NCBI RefSeq assembly: GCF_016587355.1
Contig: NZ_BNJF01000001.1
Coordinates: 2,306,501-2,370,500 of the forward strand
Origin: Ktedonospora formicarum
Lineage (GTDB): Bacteria > Chloroflexota > Ktedonobacteria > Ktedonobacterales > Ktedonobacteraceae
Direction: 5' to 3'
DNA: 64,000 nt
The translations under genes were made by a program, and so were the position numbers. Under the pieces are notes generated by a model. That model made no database searches and had not been told where the DNA came from. It worked only from the letters and a program-made list of their open reading frames with translations. Shown here piece after piece: positions 60,047-64,000 of the stretch (its first letter is position 1; each line of letters begins with the position of its first letter).

Positions 60047-61006
60047 ATGACAATCTGGCGACACCCGGAACTGCGTATCCCCCCAACATTCGATAGCATC
60101 TTCTTTGATGTTGATGGTATCTTGATCCACACTACAGACTCTTTTCACGCCACTGATATCGCGACAGCCGAGTATGTCGTTGGCACCATACATGGCCTAC
60201 ATTGGGGCCAGGCAGAAAATACCCCGCTGCTGACAGTGACAGATGTAGATCTCTTTAAACAGGCAGGTGGATATAACAACGATTGGGATATGTGCTATCT
60301 ACTGGCCTCCCTCTATACAGCGAAGCTCCGAGAGTGGCAGGGTACAGAATTCGCGACACGCACTAACGCTCACTGGGCGGCCCTTGCCCGCGAGGCTCAC
60401 CTGCATGGGCAAGGCGGGCGCATCTGGGTTGAGGAGAACATTCCCGCGAGCGCGTGTATCGACTATGCCACTATTGGCAATATCTATCACGAATACTACT
60501 GGGGCGGCGAAGGGATGCGCAAATACTATCAACGAGATCCCCAATACCTCTCACCAGATACCCCTGGCCTATACCGTCGCGAGCGCATGCTCTATCAACC
60601 TGACTTCTTTCGTCGCTTACGAACCGCTGGCATTAAACATCTCGGTATGATTACTGGTCGTGTCGGACCGGAGGTCGAGTGTGCCCTGGAACAGATGGAG
60701 GCTTATAGCGGCGAACGTTGGTGGGACTTCGTTATCCCGGCTGATGTCTGCCCAAAGCCAAATCCTCAAGCCCTACGCCAGGCTATTCAACTCACAGGCG
60801 CACTAGGCGGTCTCTACATTGGCGATACAGCCGATGACCGCGATCTTGTTCGCAATTATATGGCAATCAGGTCCCCGGAAGAACCCATTATTCTCAGCGC
60901 TATGAGCGTCAATGAGGTTGAGGTAGAACTCTATAAGCAGCGCGGTGCCGAGATTATTGTGCCATCGGTAGAAGACCTCTTCGACCTGTTCGAAACCGTC
61001 AGCTAG
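60047..61006 (+). CDS. HAD-superfamily hydrolase
   Basis: Cytosolic phosphatase-type HAD protein, 319 residues. Motif I is FFDVDGILIHTTDSF with Asp21 and Asp23, motif II lies in HLGMITGRVG, motif III Lys in CPKPNPQAL, and motif IV in YIGDTADDRDLV. A large cap (about 30-190) has many aromatic residues (GGYNNDWDMCYLLASLY, IYHEYYWGGEG). The FDVDGILI plus NDWD cap resembles the HAD IA branch found near histidine biosynthesis genes, though no his gene is here. GAGAGGAAAG precedes the ATG at 60047. Substrate unknown. Confidence 0.87.
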   Translation: MTIWRHPELRIPPTFDSIFFDVDGILIHTTDSFHATDIATAEYVVGTIHGLHWGQAENTPLLTVTDVDLFKQAGGYNNDWDMCYLLASLYTAKLREWQGTEFATRTNAHWAALAREAHLHGQGGRIWVEENIPASACIDYATIGNIYHEYYWGGEGMRKYYQRDPQYLSPDTPGLYRRERMLYQPDFFRRLRTAGIKHLGMITGRVGPEVECALEQMEAYSGERWWDFVIPADVCPKPNPQALRQAIQLTGALGGLYIGDTADDRDLVRNYMAIRSPEEPIILSAMSVNEVEVELYKQRGAEIIVPSVEDLFDLFETVS

Positions 61007-61011
61007 TTATA

Positions 61012-61048
61012 AAAAGCATTCGCCAACGCCGCCTGAGCGAATGAATGG
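61012..61048 (-). repeat. Palindromic repeat copy R8 (short form)
   Basis: Read on the plus strand, CATTCGC (61017-61023) pairs with GCGAATG (61037-61043). On the minus strand it reads as left arm, TCAGG, GGCGTTGG, right arm GCGAATG, then CTTTTTATAAC. It therefore matches the right half of R7 in opposite orientation, but without the full internal hairpin. It lies between the convergent HAD and metallophosphoesterase genes. Confidence 0.65.
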
Positions 61049-61063
61049 TATGCCTTCAGGACA

Positions 61064-61930
61064 CTACGATGCGTCACTACGACAGGTGATGACTGTGATC
61101 TCAGGGCGACAATTAAGACGCACTTGAGGCGCGGTTGTCCCCAGACCCCGCGTTGTGTATTGCCACATTGAGCCAACGCGATAGAGGCCACATGAGTACT
61201 TGCGACCCAGCGCGGGCAGGACGAGCGCCCCTCGAAATGGCAGGCGCACCTGCCCGCCATGCGAGTGCCCTGAAAGTTGTAAATCAATGCGCCCCGATTC
61301 CGCAGCCAGATCAGCAAAATCAGGCTCATGGACCAGTAGGATTGCTGCCCCCTCTTCCGGAACTTTCTCCATGAGGGTTGTGAACTGCTCGCGATACACT
61401 GCGCGGGGCAGCGTCCGACGTTGCGCGAAGAGATCGTCAAACCCCAGGAGATGTAGCTTACTTCCAGCACGTTCCAGCGTATGTACGACTCCTGTCATCT
61501 CATGGATACCATACTCCTGAAAACGGGCTCGCAGATACGTCAGACCGTGCTCTTTCATCCGATGATCATGATTCCCAAAGACAGCGAAGATCCCATCGCG
61601 CGCGTGTAAGAAACGCAAAGCGGTCATCGTCTCCAGGGCCTGCTCCTGATAGGCCGAGACAAAATCACCCGTTATCACGACCATATCAGGCTCTTGTTTA
61701 TTAATTAACTGGATAATCCGCGACAGGCGCTTATACCCCATCCAGGTCATATCCGCATGGATATCACTAATATGCACAATACGGTAACCATCAAAGGCGA
61801 CATCCAGGCGCGGTAAACGCAATGAAATCGCATTCACGTCAATCCAGGCTGGCTCAATACGACGCGCGTAGTACCCAATCCCTCCAATTGCTCCAACCGC
61901 TCCAATTAGGACTGCTCCTGCCACTATCAC
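61064..61930 (-). CDS. Membrane-anchored metallophosphoesterase
   Basis: Calcineurin-like phosphoesterase, 288 residues, with an N-terminal membrane helix (VAGAVLIGAVGAIGGIGYYA). Metal ligands are in IVHISDIHAD (Asp56, His58), ITGDFVSA, FGNHDHRM, LLVHEPDF and LSGHSHGGQVRLP. Close relatives include YkuE, which acts on UDP-2,3-diacylglucosamine-like or other envelope substrates; the real substrate is open. GTG at 61928-61930 is the start, with GGAG about seven bases upstream. It converges on the HAD gene across repeat R8. Confidence 0.92.
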   Translation of the reverse strand: MIVAGAVLIGAVGAIGGIGYYARRIEPAWIDVNAISLRLPRLDVAFDGYRIVHISDIHADMTWMGYKRLSRIIQLINKQEPDMVVITGDFVSAYQEQALETMTALRFLHARDGIFAVFGNHDHRMKEHGLTYLRARFQEYGIHEMTGVVHTLERAGSKLHLLGFDDLFAQRRTLPRAVYREQFTTLMEKVPEEGAAILLVHEPDFADLAAESGRIDLQLSGHSHGGQVRLPFRGALVLPALGRKYSCGLYRVGSMWQYTTRGLGTTAPQVRLNCRPEITVITCRSDAS

Positions 61931-62259
61931 GGCAAATCTCCGTTCCCTTGTCTGAGGAATCTCTCACTCACCCAAAACCTCACGCGAGATCGCTACTCGC
62001 TTCTGATTAGATGTTGCAAAATGCATTGCATATTATAGCTCCTCTCCACCTAAAGAACATCATCCCTCTACGCTATCTAGTCTTATATGCTATTCATCCG
62101 AAAACCAACACCATTTCCAGAGCTTGTACACTCCAGATTTTCTCAGGAGGATATCACTATCACTGTGCAGGTTCTCAGATAAGATAAAATAGATCAAGCA
62201 AGCGGTATATACCACTTCACAACGACTTTCCAACCACAATATACAGGGAGCATACGATC
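61931..62259. other. Divergent intergenic stretch upstream of the FabG-like gene
   Basis: A perfect 10-bp palindrome GGTATATACC lies at 62204-62213, about 45 bases before the FabG-like start, and may be an operator. Otherwise the stretch is AT-rich and shows nothing I can name. Confidence 0.4.
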
Positions 62260-63009
62260 ATGACAAAAACCGCCATCATTACTGGCGGCGTTAAGGGACT
62301 GGGCAAAGCAATGGCCTTACACCTGGCGCGGCAAGGATATAATCTGGTTCTCACCTACCATACAGACGAGAGAGCCGCACATGATACTGAGCAGGAATGT
62401 AAAAAGGCAGGGGCCAGTGCCACAATGTTGCGCTCGAACGTCGCCAGAAAGCAAGAGGTAGAAGAGCTTTTCAGCCTAGCAAGCAAACAATACGGAAGCA
62501 TCGATGTATTGATCAATAATGCGGGACTTAATCGCGACAAGCCTATGCTCGATTTGGAGGAAGAAGACTGGGACCAGGTTGTGGATACGAATATGAAGGG
62601 AACATTCCTCTGCTCACAGTACGCCGCGCGCTATATGCTCGAACAGGAGCATGGCGGAAGCATCATCAATATAGCCGCCACCACAGGGATTACCGGGCGC
62701 AAAAACGGGTTAAACTATTGCGCCTCCAAAGCGGGCATCCTGGTCATGACGAAATGCCTGGCGATGGAACTAGCTCCCAAAATTCGCGTTAATTGCATTC
62801 TTCCAGGCTTCATCCAAACTCAGGAGGTTGAAGAACGTTATGGCACACACGATCCTGAGCGCCTGCGTGCGATCGTTGAAAACATTCCACTTGGGCGCAT
62901 TGGACAGCCTGAAGAGATAGCACAGGCCATAGACTTCTTGCTCTCACCGGGAGCAAGCTTCATCAACGGTCAGAAACTTATCATCGACGGCGGTAACTAC
63001 ATGTACTAA
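62260..63009 (+). CDS. SDR-family oxidoreductase, 3-oxoacyl-ACP-reductase-like
   Basis: Classical short-chain dehydrogenase of 249 residues. The cofactor loop is TAIITGGVKGLGKAMAL, then LINNAGLNRDK, the catalytic Ser/Tyr/Lys region with NYCASKAGILVMTK, and ILPGFIQT followed by PEEIAQAIDFLLSPGASF. The end, FINGQKLIIDGGNYMY, is close to FabG and related polyketide or secondary-alcohol dehydrogenases. GGGAG lies about nine bases before the ATG. No acyl-carrier-protein or other fab gene is nearby, so it may not serve core lipid synthesis. Confidence 0.92.
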   Translation: MTKTAIITGGVKGLGKAMALHLARQGYNLVLTYHTDERAAHDTEQECKKAGASATMLRSNVARKQEVEELFSLASKQYGSIDVLINNAGLNRDKPMLDLEEEDWDQVVDTNMKGTFLCSQYAARYMLEQEHGGSIINIAATTGITGRKNGLNYCASKAGILVMTKCLAMELAPKIRVNCILPGFIQTQEVEERYGTHDPERLRAIVENIPLGRIGQPEEIAQAIDFLLSPGASFINGQKLIIDGGNYMY

Positions 63010-63016
63010 CATAAAA

Positions 63017-63046
63017 TGCAAGGCATCCGAAGATGGACGCCTTGCA
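63017..63046. terminator. Bidirectional terminator hairpin
   Basis: TGCAAGGCATCC (63017-63028) and GGACGCCTTGCA (63035-63046) pair over 12 positions with one mismatch (eight perfect at the base) and a 6-base loop. It lies between the FabG-like and HTH-gene stop codons. Confidence 0.75.
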
Positions 63047-63055
63047 CTCTTACAT

Positions 63056-63541
63056 TTATAAATCAGCCTGGCGCTGCTGTGCCTCCTCGAGCAGGCTCGC
63101 CAGATATTGCAACTTGCTGATGGCATGCTCAACATTGCGCTTATTGCGCTCATATCCATCGGGGGCAAGTTGCTTCGCCCAGGTTTGAATATCTTCTTGC
63201 GATACATCGTACCACTTGGCATCGGCCTGCAAGCGCAAGTACACACGCATCTGTGGATCCTGCTTCTTACGCACAGGGGCGGTAGAAACTTCGCCAGCAC
63301 TCTCGCGCTCATCAGCATCCACAGCCTCCGCAAGCGCAGCCTCTGGATGTAACTCGCTATAGAGCGCCTGCACATCGGAGGTACGGAAGAACGATTCTCG
63401 CCCCACTCCGCGCCGTGCCTTGAGGCGCCCATCCTTTACCCATTGCTCTAACGTTATACGATCTACTCCCAATTGACGTGCAGCCTCTCCTGCGTCAACA
63501 AAGGCAAAACGACCTCCCGGCCCCCCAGGTTTATTCAACAT
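63056..63541 (-). CDS. Helix-turn-helix (excisionase/MerR-like) DNA-binding protein
   Basis: A 161-residue soluble protein. The N-terminus holds an excisionase/MerR-like winged helix: AFVDAGEAARQLGVDRITLE, then QWVKDGRLKARRG and ESFFRTSDVQALY. The middle is acidic, and the C-terminus (about 95-161) is helical with QMRVYLRLQADAKWYDVSQE and ISKLQYLASLLEEAQQRQ. I do not recognise a named family. GGGAG lies nine bases before the ATG at 63539-63541; the longer frame to 63577 has no site. No integrase is present, so a true excisionase role is unlikely. Confidence 0.75.
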   Translation of the reverse strand: MLNKPGGPGGRFAFVDAGEAARQLGVDRITLEQWVKDGRLKARRGVGRESFFRTSDVQALYSELHPEAALAEAVDADERESAGEVSTAPVRKKQDPQMRVYLRLQADAKWYDVSQEDIQTWAKQLAPDGYERNKRNVEHAISKLQYLASLLEEAQQRQADL

Positions 63542-63781
63542 ACATTTATTCTCCCATCGCGCAGGTAATCCCAGCATATCCCACGCATTTAAACGAAATC
63601 TTCTCTATTCTCAACAGACGAATAGTAAGCAACAAGAAAGCCCCCACCAAAACACAATTACCCACATCATCGCCACCCTCCTCACCCATTTGGCAGTAGA
63701 CAAAGAGTTAACCTCTTTTGCGACCCATGTCCCCCACTCTTATCATAGCTTATCGGGATTATGAGGTAAGGAGGTGACTAA

Positions 63782-63901
63782 ATGAATGCGCCAGCCACCC
63801 CAATTATAGCGCATACCACCATCAACAAACCTGTCCAAACGGACAATCAAGGATACGCGGAAAGGCCAACTGTAGCACAAGACAAGCATATAAGCATATA
63901 A
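63782..63901 (+). CDS. Possible 39-codon small ORF with a very strong ribosome-binding site
   Basis: AAGGAGGTGA at 63767-63776 matches ten consecutive bases of the anti-Shine-Dalgarno complement, five bases before ATG 63782. The frame encodes a hydrophilic peptide (MNAPATPIIAHTTINKPVQT and onward) ending in DKHISI and TAA. It shows no signal peptide, membrane segment or known motif. The surrounding 63578-64000 stretch is otherwise AT-rich and gene-free. It could be a real small protein or a chance site. Confidence 0.4.
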   Translation: MNAPATPIIAHTTINKPVQTDNQGYAERPTVAQDKHISI

Positions 63902-64000
63902 TATAGCACAAAAGTAATTATCCATAGTATAGTGATATTCATCCATGTTACACTAATTTCACGTATTTCAATACATATGTATTCATTGTAGGATTTCGTC

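Noticed and set aside
63056..63541. Phage excisionase
   Set aside because: The winged helix is excisionase-like, but no integrase, attachment site or phage gene is nearby, and the C-terminal region is unlike Xis.
63743..63946. A 67-codon minus-strand frame near the right edge
   Set aside because: No ribosome-binding site and an unlikely composition; it overlaps the plus-strand small ORF with the much better start.
1..64000. tRNA or rRNA genes
   Set aside because: I looked through the intergenic gaps for a T-loop GGTTCGAATCC-like sequence with matching acceptor arms and found none. No rRNA-like conserved blocks were seen.

Overview
The window looks like chromosomal DNA of a Chloroflexota bacterium, most likely a Ktedonobacteria-type lineage. 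This is an inference from gene content: a PASTA-domain Ser/Thr kinase with a Pro-rich tail, a cytoplasmic XRE-TPR regulator, a DUF4388 protein, a baseplate-J-like membrane protein next to an FtsA/PilM-like ATPase, a GH57/glycosyltransferase pair, SelB, frequent GTG/TTG starts, and long perfect hairpins at gene ends. No rRNA, tRNA, CRISPR array, phage or insertion-sequence gene was found. Almost all genes are housekeeping or ordinary accessory genes.

Layout. 1-6.1 kb: end of an unidentified gene, FAH-family enzyme, aroE, a LarC1-only larC, PP2C phosphatase, a lipoprotein and a PstS-like binding protein. 6.2-7.6 kb: a near-consensus promoter, a roughly 380-base structured leader and an EamA transporter. 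7.7-12.6 kb: HAMP coiled-coil membrane protein, enoyl-CoA hydratase family protein, MerR/TipAS regulator with a 19-bp-spacer promoter, lytic transglycosylase. 12.9-18.2 kb: GH57 and glycosyltransferase operon, then the PASTA kinase. 18.4-24.9 kb: selB, an ABC-2 exporter pair, uvrC. 25-31 kb: FmdB-type zinc ribbon, small proteins, soluble histidine kinase, XRE-TPR regulator, aldehyde dehydrogenase. 31-35 kb: DUF4388 protein, then SDR, 6-pyruvoyl-tetrahydropterin synthase homologue and GT4 glycosyltransferase. This trio resembles a tetrahydropterin-glycoside pathway. 35-41 kb: glutamine synthetase, small zinc ribbon, PQQ-type sugar dehydrogenase, RmlD-like protein, M16-like protein. 41-47 kb: MFS transporter, membrane spermidine-synthase-like protein, STAND ATPase with TPR-like repeats. 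47-58 kb: fmt, then an envelope/translation block on the minus strand (alaS, FtsA/PilM-like, baseplate-J-like, yqgF/ruvX, mltG, uppP). 58-64 kb: P-loop kinase, YggT-like protein, HAD phosphatase, metallophosphoesterase, FabG-like SDR, HTH protein and a possible 39-codon ORF.

Most interesting non-coding signal: at least eight intergenic copies of a palindromic element. Each has a TGAGC box after a left arm, an internal hairpin, TTGG or TGGG before a right arm, and often a TAAGACC-like tail. The terminal arms differ between copies yet remain complementary within a copy, which suggests selection on the structure. Two genes (the SDR and the PQQ dehydrogenase) each lack exactly one G in a G-run. 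This is either a sequencing artefact or G-tract phase variation.
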